A DNA stretch of 64,000 bases from Desarmillaria ectypa (taxonomy: Eukaryota; Basidiomycota; Agaricomycetes; Agaricales; Physalacriaceae): contig JAUDYN010000003.1 in assembly GCA_030407005.1 (NCBI GenBank), positions 2,914,001 to 2,978,000 of the forward strand. Reading direction: 5' to 3'. The first letter of the stretch is position 1. Each line of letters begins with the position of its first letter. This document shows positions 22,997 through 34,303 of the stretch, in pieces. Under the pieces are notes generated by a model that did not search any database, was not told where the DNA came from, and saw nothing but the letters and a program-made list of their open reading frames with translations. The position numbers and the translations under genes are program-made.

Positions 22997-23419
22997 TGTT
23001 AGGCACCGCCTTGGGCACGTGACTTGGGACTGTCAGCTGATCCTCTCTGGGCCGTTACGCGTTCGAACGATCACCCAAGTGAGAGAACTATGCTAATAGT
23101 CTTTAGTGTAGTGCGAGTAAGGAGTTTATAGTGTTAATTAAAACAAGAGATAGAGTACATTGGTCTAATATACTCTGTTTATATAGTATTCTTACGGCGT
23201 TATATTTAGATGAAATGCTACGGTCCATGCACAAACGGTGTCGAAGTAGGACGATCCGGGAGGATCATAGAACCAATGGGAGTTGTCTGGGGTGACAGCT
23301 GGTGAGAACGAGGGTGGTATTCGGCGAATAGCTGGATACGAGTCGGTTTCTGGACTAGATTAGATGGATGAGTCATGGATATGACTCGGATAAGATAAGA
23401 TAACGGAAAAATCGTAACA
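22997..23419 (-). repeat. Element A 5' LTR (promoter LTR)
   Basis: 423 bp, TGTTAGGCACCGCC...AAATCGTAACA. TATA box (CTATATAAA, minus) at 23178-23186 and predicted RNA start near 23151. Confidence 0.93.
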
Positions 23420-23424
23420 GCTAG

Positions 23425-23659
23425 TGGCTGTATTTCACTTAGTTCTGCTAGCATTCGAGTTACTAGTCTGGCTGGCTGGTAGATTTAACCCACTAATGGT
23501 GTTGCATCTAAGTCCTGGCTCTACCAATTGCTTACTGCTTTTAACTATCAGCTCAAAGCCTCAGCTATAGTCCTCTATGTATCACTAGTATAGGATAGAT
23601 GTGCAATAGTATTGTTACAAAATCGCAAAATCTAGGTGTGAATGCATAAACAGCATATC
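23425..23659 (-). repeat. Repeat X1, right part
   Basis: Continuation of X1 beyond element A, ending AGCATATCA. The flank CCAA does not match the left flank of X1 (GTGG) but is the complement of the 3' flank of X2 (TTGG). Confidence 0.88.
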
Positions 23660-24178
23660 ACCAAATGTGAAGCAGCTCAGAGACCAAAGGCTTACATCCC
23701 AAGTCACATGATAGACAAGAATGTAACATTAGTTGAAAGATTCCCCACTGCTTCTCCTATGCCAGCCATAAAAGAAGCATTCCCCTATGACAAACAAAGA
23801 AAACTGACAACAACCAAGAACTGTCTCTCTTGGTGTCACAATTGGCAGTGCCATACTCCTCACCTTCTTCACCATCCTCATGGTATTAATATATGAGGAA
23901 GAAATCTGAACCCTCCTTTGTCAAAGATGAACCTGATACCCACAACTCCCACCCCAACCACCTCAACACCCCAAAAATGTCCTTCCCCGGGAGTTACCCT
24001 CCACCTGACTGGGAGAATGAGAGGCAGTACCACTTGTCCACCCCTGAGCCCACTTTACTATTGCCTCCTCCTCAGAGGGGACAACTAATGATGAGAGGCC
24101 CCTGACCCCAGGGCCCTCTAATGCCCACACACACAATGCATGGGCAGTTCTGCTCTGGTACCAGATGGAACGACCTGC
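23660..24178 (+). pseudogene. Inverted fragment of element D: end of 5' LTR, primer site and ORF1 N-terminal part
   Basis: This 519-bp piece reads in the opposite direction to the rest of D. 23660-23728 is the outer end of D's LTR, 23729-23741 is the primer site TTAGTTGAAAGAT, and the following frame starts MPAIKEAF and contains the ORF1 membrane segment (VTIGSAILLTFFTILMVLIY), then decayed ORF1 to the WYQMERP stretch at 24178. The stops in it are transition-type (EEEI-stop-T). It lies between X1 and X2 and was turned around by recombination between them. Confidence 0.8.
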
Positions 24179-25637
24179 TGATATGCTGTCTACACATTCA
24201 CACCTAGATTTTGCGATTTTGTAACAATACTATTGCACATCTATCCTATACTAGTGATACATAGAGGACTATAGCTGAGGCTTTGAGCTGATAGTTAAAA
24301 GCAGTAAGCAATTGGTAGAGCCAGGACTTAGATGCAACACCATTAGTGGGTTAAATCTACCAGCCAGCCAGACTAGTAACTCCAATGCTAGCAGAACTAA
24401 GTGAAATACAGCCACTAGCAAACAAAGGATGCTACTAGCACACAAAAACCAGGAGCAGAGTACACAGATCTCATGAAGTTCGGTCACTGGCAGCCCAGAC
24501 TGGGCATAAACACCTAAGTCAGGATAACTAGTCACATGGCAATCTTGAAGCAGGACTTAGAAATAAATTAGGAATGGATTAACCTTGAGCCCAGATCTGA
24601 CTATTGCAATATAGATCTCTTATGATTGATGCTAGTGTAGCTGGACTGCACCCTCGATCATGATCGGATAGCTGTTATAGGCACCAATATCTGGATATCC
24701 ATATAACCACGTTACTAGGGCATGTAGTTGTGCCAAGGGTGCGGAAAGACCAACTGTGGAGTCTCTAGACCGAATATTTGAAAAGAAAACAGACTAGACC
24801 GACTATTGTGTGATTATTCACCATTATTCATGACTAGCCAAGAAATCCTTACCAATATACCCTATACCTAGATGATATTTATAGTTCTGCCTCAGTAGTA
24901 TATAAGTAGTGGGATGGGTGCTCGTGCAAAGCAGGCAAGCCATCCCTGCAGTTGAGCCCTCACTGGTAGTAACTGGTGTCCCCAACTAAAGGCTTTTGTG
25001 CTTAACCTCGATGAAGTGATTAATAGTCGCTAAGTCACCCATAGAATTGCATTGAATTGAAGTCCATTAGAGTCACTGTTGTGTCCTGCAAAGGTCCGGA
25101 GTGTTTTGAAGTTAGTTCAAGCAAAGTTCTCAGAGTTATAGTTTATTCTTAGGCCAAGAGTGCTACTAGTCAGCCAAGAGTGTGACTGGTCAAGTGTTTA
25201 TTACTTGTAGGAAGCAGTATAGGGCCAAGAGTGCCATCAGTTTATTCTTAGATCAAGAGCACCACTAGTCAGCCAAGAGTGCGACTGGTCAAGTGTTTAT
25301 CACTTGTAGGAAGCAGTATAGGGCCAAGAGTGCCACCAGCCTGAAGCCATTTCAGTCAGAATGAGCGCAGTAGCTCAAACCAAGTCACTCTTATCCAATT
25401 GTGTCTTACCCACCCCACTAGTACAAGTAGTACTTTGTATAAACTCACTAGTAACAAATAAAACATCTTTAAGACAATTGTACTTGATTATTGCAGTCTG
25501 CAGAGTGCTTCCATCATACTCAAAACTGCCCAAATTCAATATTGGTGATTAAGTGTAGAGTAGTAAGAGGTTTAGTGTGATTGGTGTTCATTGCCATTCC
25601 CTAATTCTTTTGTCACTCACTGTTACCAAGCACATCA
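24179..25637 (+). repeat. Repeat X2: complete 1459-bp solo-LTR-like repeat
   Basis: Begins TGATATGC and ends GCACATCA, so the ends form a short imperfect inverted repeat (TGATRTGCT). It has a TATA box (AGTATATAAGTAG, about 24898), an AATAAA about 560 bp further on (25457) and internal roughly 100-bp near-repeats, which together fit a long solo LTR with U3, R and U5. No internal domain or partner LTR was found, so the parent element is unknown. The short frames in it (63 and 88 codons) are repeated with the DNA and I do not regard them as genes. Confidence 0.8.
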
Positions 25638-25989
25638 TTGGACAGTCACTCATATTGAGACTTGGGGCTGGGTCTTTGGTGTATGAGTAGAAAGTATATG
25701 AGTGTAATTTAGTTGAAAGATAGAGTACAACAGTATGGTTTACTCTACTTATATACTGTAAATATGGTGTTATATTTAGATGAAATGATATGGTCCATGC
25801 TAGAACAGTGTCAAAGGGGGGTGGGTCCAGAAGGATCATAGTCCAATAGAAAGGATCTTGGGTGACTGTGAGTGAGAATGACAGTAACAGTCGGTGAGTA
25901 GGTTGATACAAAGCAGAAATGATGGTCAATTAGATGGATGAGTCATGGATATGACTCAGATAAGATAAGATAATGGAAAAATCATAACA
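25638..25989 (-). repeat. Element D 5' LTR, inner 352 bp
   Basis: Continues the LTR interrupted by X2. Carries TTAGTTGAAAGAT at 25709-25721, identical to D's primer site at 23729-23741. The element D TSD AGAAC follows. Confidence 0.88.
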
Positions 25990-25994
25990 AGAAC

Positions 25995-28528
25995 AATCAC
26001 CATTGGTGCTGCCATTGGAGGTGCTGCTCTCTTAATACTCTTTACCACTCTCCTCATATTAACATACAAGAAAGAAGCACACTTACTTCTTCACTGTGAA
26101 AGGTGATCCCAACCATGACCACCAACTATTCCCCCCATCCACCCCAACACTCTGACAATGTCCTTCCCAGGAGAGTACCCACTGCACGACTGGGAGAATA
26201 AATGGAAAATCCACCCATTTGTCCCCAAGTCTGATTCTGCCCCAGCATGCCTGCCTCCTCCACTGAGGATGCATATGAAACTGACAATCCCTGGGTGAGA
26301 GCAGATATCATCACCCTCTGGCTGGAATGACCCACCCCCTCCTCAGCCAAGGAATATGCGAGGAACATACAGGCTACGTTTATGGACCCCCTGTCTCTAT
26401 ACTCTCTCTCCCCTCATCCTGCTATCCCAATTCCCACTCTTCGACCCCATAACTGGAGAATACTTCCAAGGTCAAATTCCCCCTCCTCAGAGCCCCAAAG
26501 CTCCAACAATCCAGGGATGGATCGAAACCATCCCTATGGCCTCTGAAACTGAACAAATCCAGTTGACCCCTGGAGAATGGACTCCTCAAACTTGCTCCCC
26601 CTCATTGAGCTCTCCAATGATGACAGGGAGTCTGACACCCTGACCCCAACAGCCCCTTTAATCCCAATAGAGCAGATTACAATTGGCCCAACCTCTCTGA
26701 GGTCAACAGGGATCTATTCAGCCTCTTCAGGACTGCCACCTAGAATCTTCGACACACCGATATCAAAGAACAAATGCTCTGGACTGAGTTCAGACCCAAT
26801 ATGGATGAGTGGCTCACACTCAACTGAGACAATGTCATTCAGAAAGCCAATCCCAATGCCACTATTCATGCCTGCATTCATGCAAATAGGCACTGAAACC
26901 TTTTCCCTGCTACCACAGGGGATCTATTACCAGAGCTTCAACCCTGTGATGATGATGAGCAGCGGGAACTGGAACATTCCCTATAGAGGCTATGGATACT
27001 CGAGGCAGACCAAGAAGAGGAGGGGTGAAATGCCTAATTTTGATTATAGATACTATTACAGGCTGGATTACTTCCAGCCCCAATATATAAATATTCCCAA
27101 CTATCTGCCAGATACCCCAGTCATAAAACCAAGACCCTTGCCTGATTCTCCCCCCCATCATTGGGTACATCAACAAGGATACCACCCTTATCAGGATGGC
27201 AGTCTTCTATTTGCAGGTGTGGGAGAAGACATGACAACCGACATGAACCCTGCAGAATCTGCCCCTGCAGAATCTTCCTCAATGCCAAAAATGGCAGAAG
27301 AACTATGGCAATGCATCAGAAAAGTGCTAGCTGAGAAGGAGAAACACATTCAAGAAATGTGTGATGAGCTGGCCAAGGAGGAGGCCACTCAAGAAGGTAT
27401 GAAAGAACACCTTCACCAGGAAAAAGGAAAGGAGCTGGAGCAAGGCAGACCAATGGAACTCCCAAGGGGATACCCTCCCACTGGATTATGAGCAGATCAA
27501 TACTCAATCCCTAGACTGCCTCCCAGAAAAGGATCCCCAGACCCAATTCTGAACCCCATTGGAGATGCCCCTACTGATGCCCCTTACCTGGGCATCAAAC
27601 CAACACTTGTCAAGGTCTCCACCCCATTCAAAGGGGATCATGATGACATTGAATGCTTCATAGATGACTGCATCACCTATTTTGAAGTGTTCCATCACTA
27701 CTTCCAGATACCATCACATCTGGTGTTATTCATGACCTCCCACTTCAAGGGGGCTGCCAAGGACTGGTGGGTCTACAAGAGACCCAAGTTTTGGATTGGC
27801 GATGCTTATAACAGGACTGCCACCCACTTCCACTACTCTAATTGGGCAGACTTCATTGACATGGTCTCTCACCAATTTAGAGACCCTACTATTGAAGAAA
27901 TCCATGAAAAGCAGATGTTCAACCTCTGTATGGGAACACAGCCCACCTCTCATTACTTTCAGAAACTGGAAGAAGAGGTGAAACTAGTGGGCTGATGAAC
28001 CAATGAGAATGAATGTGGCACCATGGTAAAAGCCATCTGTTTAGGAGTACCTTCCTCCTATATAACCTTTATTTCAAACATGGGCATCAATATTCCGTGT
28101 TCATATCCAAAGTGGAAAGAGTGCATCTTGTGCATGTACAAGGAACAACAGAGGAAATGGGTCTTTGATCAGACCACCAGCATGCCCTGGGATGGGTAGA
28201 AGAAGAATTCCTGTCTCCAACAACAGCAACAACAACATCCCAGTGGCAAAGCTGCCACTGGGGCAACAAGTTACTTGGCAACAAAACTGATGACCAATGC
28301 TGGAACAAGTAGGGATGCTGGAACCAGAAAGTGGATGACATACAGCAGGGTGAGGAAGCCCATGGACATCAATTGATGATGAGCAGAGGACTGATGTTTC
28401 AGATGTGATGAGAAGGGTCACCTGAGCAAAGATTGCCCTATAAGAAAAGAGAAGAATGTTGTGAGATCCCTGAGGCCTACTGACGAAGTGGTGCTGGTTA
28501 CGTCCAGGATTGAGGAAGTAAAAGACTA
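25995..28528 (+). pseudogene. Element C: ORF1 and Gag, decayed
   Basis: Continues from 4505. The first codons give the conserved ORF1 membrane segment (AAIGGAALLILFTTLLILTY). An ORF1/Gag region follows with LLPLIELSNDDRESD (SIM-like) near 26590, then Gag: tyrosine-rich stretch, YHPYQDGSLLFAG near 27180, coiled coil to 27440, core (KGDHDDIECFIDDC, AAKDWW, 27600-27780) and the zinc knuckle CFRCDEKGHLSKDC near 28397-28440. In-frame stops occur near 27489 and 27994, among others. The gag stop (TAA, family TAG) is at the base of the junction hairpin. It is not functional. Confidence 0.85.
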
Positions 28529-28561
28529 AGTCAACAAGGGTTCGATTCCCCTTGCTTGACC
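28529..28561 (+). promoter_or_regulatory. Element C gag stop/pol junction hairpin
   Basis: Arms AGTCAA+CAAGGG and CCCTTG+C+TTGACC with bulged C and loop TTCGATTC. The lower stem differs from A and B at both sides of two pairs. Confidence 0.72.
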
Positions 28562-31500
28562 AAGTCTGAAGGTGAGTCCTCAGTTTCCATGGGTCAGACT
28601 GACTATTATGATAACAGACAATTACGTATGAAAAACAATATACCTATCATGACTTCACAGACCCCAAAGCTGAAGACCAATCAAGAATCAATAAACAAAA
28701 ACAGGTATGTCATCCTCCTCTCAGAAGCTGACACAGATATCTGTAGTGACAATTCCCAAACCTCTGATGAGGTGTGGGACTTGCCAGGTGGTGCTGGTGC
28801 CACCACGAAGTCCAATGAGCTCAGCTCACCAGATATGTCACTGAGCAATCAGCAGTGGGCAGTGGGTAATAGGCAGGATTCCTTTGGGCCTCCCACAAGT
28901 CCGAATGCTGCAGTGTCCTCCTTGAGTGGAGGGACAAGTCCACCAGCCTCGCCAGGGTTGGTGGAGGACCAGGAGAGTGCCCACCAAGGCCAGGACCAGG
29001 GCCACATGCTAACCAGACTGGTGGGAGAACAGCCAGTTGTTACGATTTTTCCATTATCTTATCTTATCTGAGTCATATCCATGACTCATCCATCTAATCT
29101 GTTCAAGAATCCGACTCGTATCCAGCTACTCGCTGGTTAACACCCTCATTCTCACTGTCTGTCACCCCAGATGCTTTTTATTAGTACCATGATCCTCCCA
29201 GATAGTCTTACTTCAATGCCGCTTGTGCATGGACTTTAGTGTTTCATCTATATATAACACCGTAGCAATACTATATAAGTAGAGTAAACTACACAGTTGT
29301 ACTCTGTCTCTTATTTAAATTACAACCATATACCTCTTGTCTACATAATACAGAAGGTCTAAAGCTTCTATTGCTCATATTGGGTGACTGTTCGAATGCG
29401 TAACAGCCCAGAGTGATCAGCTGATGACCCCAAGTCATGTGTCCAAGTTGGTCCCTAACACCAGTAGTGCAGCCGACGGCAATGCTAATAAGATTTGCCC
29501 CAGCTGCTACTGCTTAGTATTCTGCTGTAATGGCTAGTAGAAGTGGAACTTTGAATGCCTCAAGCTGATACCAGACTCCTTCCGAGGCCTGGGAAGTTCC
29601 CGAGCAAACTAGAGCTGAAGAACAGGAGGAAGTCACTAGTGCCCAGGTGATAAAGAGGGGGCATTTCAGCAGAACCACTATTGTCAAAGTACCTGATGAA
29701 GAGGATGACACAGCCTTTCGACTATGGCAAGTCAGCCAGTCCAAAACCAGAACACTGGAACAAAAGCCTTCCTGATGCACTGGGAAGCAAGAAGCTCAAA
29801 GTCTTCTGAACGCACGGGGAAGCACTGAACCTGACACCCCACCTAATAAGGGGGTATCAAACTCAAGGTCTTCTGAATGCACAGGGAAGCACCAAACTCA
29901 AAGTCCTGTCTGAAAGGAAGGTGGATGATCCCCAATGGTACAGACCATTTGGGATTGATTGGACTCTGTGCACCATACGCAGTTCCAAGAATTTAGCAGT
30001 CACCAAAGCAGTTCTCTCTATTTGGGTTCATCCCAAATGACTTGGAGAGATAGATGATGAGCTTGTCCAGAGCTTCAGAACCAGAGGGAGCTCTGCATGT
30101 GAGCAACTCTACAAACTCCATGAACCAATCTGCTATATCCACAGTACCAGAAGCTCAGGCTGAGACTTTCTGATGGATATTCAACTTTTCCCATGTACTG
30201 GGAAACAGATGTTGACAACCCATGCATTGTTGGATAGTGGCTGCACAGGCAGCTCTATTAACCAAACCTATGTCCAACAACATCAGCTGGACACCAGAAA
30301 AGCTGCCACCCCAATACCAGTCTATAATGCTGATGGAATGCACAATAAGACAGGTGACATCACAGAATTTGTGGAACTCTGAATGACCATCAGAAACCAC
30401 AGTGAATGAATTGACCTCATGGTCACTGATTTAGGCTCCAAGACCATGTACTTGGGCCATGACTGGCTTAAATGCCACAACCCTTTTGTTAACTGGAAGG
30501 CAGGAACCATAATATTTAGACAGTGCCATTGCATTCAGAACCACTTCATGCTGCCAGATGCAGACAAAGAAGACTGATAGGATGAAGAGCTAGAAGAGGG
30601 CAAAAGTATTCTCACAGTCAACATGCAAGAAGAAATCATCCTTTGTGCCATCCATCATGCAAATGAACTGGCAGCAGCAGTAAATGCCAAGAAACTGAAG
30701 CAGACATTTGAGGAGCTCATGTCTCCTCAGTATCAAAGCTTTAGAGATTTATTCTCAACAGAAAGCTTTGACGATCTACCACAAAGAAGACCCTGGGACC
30801 ATGCTATTGAACTAGCCCCAAACGCGAAATCCACTCTTGACTGTAAAGTCTACCCACTCAATCGAAATGAGCAAGAACAACTCGACAAGTTCCTCAATGA
30901 GAACTTGGACTCAGGACGAATCTGTCCCTTGAAATCCCCATTTGCATCCCCCTTCTTCTTTGTTAAGAAAAAGGACAGATCACTTCAACCAGTTCAGGAC
31001 TACTGCAAACTGAATGAAATGATAATTAAGAATCGTTATCCCCTTCTGCTCATATTGGAACTTATCGACAAACTATGCAGCACAAAGTATTTCTCCAAAT
31101 TAGATGTTCATTGGGGATATAACAATGTTCAAATCAGAGATGGAGATGAAGAAAAAGCAGCCTTCAGAACCAACTGAGGACTCTTTGAGCCTACAGTCAT
31201 GTTCTTTGGCCTTACAAACTCACCAGCCACATTCCAGTGGATGATGAATGATATCTTCAAAGATCTGATTGCCAGAGGAAAAGTTACTATTTATCTCGAT
31301 GATATTTTGATTTTCATAAAAACCTTGTCAGAACACTGAGACATAGTTTGACAAGTACTCCAACATCTGCATGAGAACAAACTGTTCCTCAAAGCAGAGA
31401 AATGCAAGTTTGAGGTACTCAAAACTGAATACCTCAGGGTTATCATTAGTGAAGATGCTATTCATATGGACCCAGTCAAGATCGTGGGCATTGCTGAATG

Positions 31501-33853
31501 GCCCACTCCCATGAAGAAGAAGGAGCTACAATCATTCCTAGGATTTATGAACTTCTATCGAAAATTCATCTGAGACTACTCCAAGATTGTATGTCCCCTC
31601 ACCCAACTAACTGGAAAAGTAGACTGGATGTGGGGACCCAAACAAGAGCAGGCATTTAGTCAACTTAAAAGATTGATGACAACAAATGTAGTTCTTACAA
31701 TTCCCTCAGACGATGGGAAGTTCTGAGTAGAGGCCAATGCTAGCAATGGAGCAGTTGGAGCTGTTCTAAGCCAAGAACAGAATGGCAAATGGAGGCCAGT
31801 CGCCTTCATGTTGAAAGTGCTCACTGTCACCGAGTGTAATTATGAGATTTATGATAAAGAACTTCTAGCAATCATGCTAGCCCTGAAGGAGTGGTGCCAT
31901 TACCTCATGGGCACCAAAGAGACTATCAAAATCTGGACAGATCACCAGAATCTCCAGTATTTCTGAAAACTGCAGAAGTTGAACTGTTGACAAGCCTGAT
32001 GGGTCACCGAGTTAGCCGAATACCACTTTGTTCTGCAACACAAAGCTGGGACGGTGAACAAGAAAGCCGATCTTCTTAGTCAACAAGACAATTACAACCA
32101 AGGAAAGGAAGACAATCAAGATGTCATCGTCCTTTCACCAGAATATTTCAGGGCATTAGTACTGCCCACAGCCAAAGAATGAACTACGTGTATAAGAGAT
32201 GCAACATGACAGAAGGAACAGTGGGACCAAGGAATAGAGAAGTCCCTGAACCATGAACGAGGAATTACCCAGGAAGACAAACTCCTATGGTACAATGGAC
32301 AAGTCTATATTCCCAACAACTCTATCTTACATGGTGAGATCATTTCACAATACCATGATCACATCACCACTGGACACCCAGGCATTGCCAAGACAAAGGA
32401 ACTCATCCTTCACGAATATTGGTGGCCAAAGATGAAGAAAGACATTGAGTCTTATATCAAAGGATGCGAGACTTGTCAATGAACAAAGAGCGATATGCAG
32501 GCCAAAGCCACACCTCTTCATCCCAATGCCATACTTGACACTCCATGGATGCATATTTTAGTTGACATGGTCACCGGACTCCCAGAGTCAGAAGGATTCA
32601 ATGCTCTACTCATCATCATAGACTGATTCTCTAAGAACATCCTCCTAATTCCATGCAATGAGGAACTATCAGCAGAAGGATGGGTGTTAATACTTCGCAA
32701 CCATATATACACAAAGCATGGCATGCTACAAGTAGTCATATCAGACCGAGGACCTCAATTTGTCTCAGCATTCATAAAGGAACTTTACCAAATGCTGAAC
32801 ATCATGCAAAATGCCTCTACAGCATATCACCCTCAGACAGATGGACAAACAGAGAGGGTAAATCAAAGTTGAAAAGTATCTTCAGATCTTTGTCAACCAT
32901 CACCAAATGGATTGGGTAGCATAGTTACCCCTTGCTGAATTTGCCCACAACAACCAAGTTCATTTGGCCATGGGCAAGAGTCCATTCATGGTCCTCTACA
33001 GATGAAATCCTCGACTCATTCACAAGTCAATGCAGAAAACCAGCTTCACGAATCCTGCAGCTGTTGACTTCACCGAGACAATGGCCAAGGTCCATAAAGA
33101 AGTTCATGACACTTTGGAAAAGGCAGCAGTGCAAATGAAGGTGCAATATGACAAATGAAAACAGTCTACATGAGAGTACCAAATCAGGGATAAGGTCTGG
33201 CTAGACACCGCCAACCTTCATCTCCCAAGACCCAAGAAGAAGCTCAATAATAAATGAACAGGACTGTTCAAGATTGTCAAGAAGTCAGGAGCAGCAGCAT
33301 ACAAGCTGAAGCTGCTGCCGCATTGGAAAATACATCCTCAATTCAATGAGAAACTGTTGACTCCTTATGTCACACCCTCCTTCTCAAACCAACAACAGCT
33401 GCAGCCTTCTCCTCCAGACCTCATTGATGGTCAGGAAGAATATGAAATCGAAGAAGTCTTGGATTCACACACTAGAAAGGTATGATCCAAGAAAGGACAA
33501 CCATCCAAGGAAGTCACAGATTACTTGGTCAAGTGGAAAGGATGGACCCATGAACACAATTCATGGGTTTGAGAAAACGAGATGATGAATGCATTGGAAG
33601 CAATCCAAGAGTACCAGGCCAGCATAAACCATGCCATATACACTCCAAAAATCATAACCAATGACAAAGCAGTGGTCAAGATCCTAGATCACAAGTACTC
33701 AGAACACGGCGATGTAGCCTACCTCACCAAATGAAAAGATGGATACACAAAATGGATTGTCAATCCAGACAAGAATATATGGAAAAACTTGATTGACCAG
33801 TACTGGGTCAGTCAAATCATGACACAATTTGATACCTCAGAAGAAGAACCTTA
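28562..33853 (+). pseudogene. First Pol copy inside C (linker, protease, RT, RNase H, integrase, chromodomain), decayed
   Basis: Plus-strand Pol: linker (28562-29037, with NRYVILLSEADTDICSD), interrupted by the solo LTR 29038-29460, then PDEEDD segment (about 29690), protease (LLDSGCTGSSIN, about 30230), RT (30800-31400, YLDD intact near 31290), RNase H (31730-31960), integrase (32330-32900) and chromodomain (about 33430-33610), ending at TAG 33851 followed by hairpin, polypurine tract and LTR 33886. Many stops, mostly where relatives have CGA or CGG. Because a second Pol follows at 34304, one of the two belongs to another element; the gag-to-pol join here may be a recombination chimera. Confidence 0.82.
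29038..29460 (+). repeat. Solo Gypsy LTR in the Pol linker of element C
   Basis: 423 bp, TGTTACGATTTTTCC...GGTCCCTAACA, with the perfect TSD CCAGT on both sides (29033-29037, 29461-29465). No primer site follows it and the Pol linker continues on the other side, so it is a solo LTR and not the 5' LTR of the downstream Pol. Confidence 0.9.
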
Positions 33854-33885
33854 GCAGTCAGGATGACTGCTTTAACAAGGGGGTA

Positions 33886-34303
33886 ATGTTACAATTTTTC
33901 CGTTATCTTATCTTATCTGAGTCATATCCATGACTCAACCATCTAATCTTCCACTGATTCTGACTCATATCCAAGTACTCACTGACAACTACCCTCATTC
34001 TCACCGTCTGTCACCCCAGATGCTTTCCATTGGTTGTATGATCCTTCCAGACCATCCTACTTTGACACCGTTTATGCATGGACTCTAACGTTTCATCTAT
34101 ATATAATGCCATAGAAATAGTATATAAACAGAGTAAACTACACAGTTGTACTCTATCTTTTGACTAAACTTAAATCATATACTCCTTACTCTCACATACT
34201 AAAGATCACGCTTACATCTCTACTCAGGTAATTGTTCAAACACATAACAGCCCCTAGAGATCAGCTGACATCCCAAGTCTCATGACTAAGGCGGTACCTA
34301 ATA
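33886..34303 (+). repeat. Internal Gypsy LTR (3' LTR of the first Pol copy)
   Basis: About 418 bp, TGTTACAATTTTTCC...GTACCTAATA (CA end decayed to TA). It directly follows the polypurine tract of the first Pol, so it is that copy's 3' LTR. It is related to, but clearly different from, 29038-29460. Confidence 0.8.

Larger units (their letters stand above)
13218..23419 (-). mobile_element. Element A: youngest, nearly intact Ty3/Gypsy chromovirus
   Basis: Minus-strand element with 423-bp LTRs at 13218-13640 and 22997-23419 and a perfect TSD GCTAG (13213-13217, 23420-23424). I counted 8 differences between the LTRs, all transitions, 7 of them at CpG sites. Order in the sense direction: 5' LTR, primer site, ORF1 (22937-21744), overlapping Gag (22747-20231), Pol (20204-13673), hairpin, polypurine tract, 3' LTR. 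The damage I can see is one TGA in gag, one TGA in pol and the X3 insertion at 18095-19801. It sits inside repeat X1. Confidence 0.93.
4506..25989 (-). mobile_element. Element D: Ty3/Gypsy chromovirus inserted in C, later invaded by X1/A and X2 and partly inverted
   Basis: Minus-strand element with TSD AGAAC at 4501-4505 and 25990-25994. Parts in present order: 3' LTR 4506-4921, Pol 4954-9724, Gag 9757-11994, repeat X1 (11995-13217 and 23425-23659, holding element A), an inverted piece with the LTR start, primer site and ORF1 start (23660-24178), repeat X2 (24179-25637), and the rest of the 5' LTR (25638-25989). Turning 23660-24178 around and removing X2 with one 4-bp TSD gives a 5' LTR of about 417 bp, against 416 bp for the 3' LTR. 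Confidence 0.85.

Noticed and set aside
22938..23018. ORF1 start at 23018 within the LTR
   Set aside because: That ATG is inside the 5' LTR; MSGEDRN at 22937 aligns with MPGEERN in element B.
24269..25552. Short frames in repeat X (88 and 63 codons) present in several copies
   Set aside because: They recur because the DNA is repeated, lie on opposite strands, show no domain and match no coding pattern.
24179..25637. Repeat X as a DNA transposon because of its short inverted ends
   Set aside because: TG...CA ends, a TATA box and a downstream AATAAA fit an LTR better; the inverted ends are only about 9 bp.
29038..29460. LTR taken as the 5' LTR of the following Pol
   Set aside because: It has its own perfect CCAGT duplication on both sides, no primer site follows, and the Pol linker continues across it.
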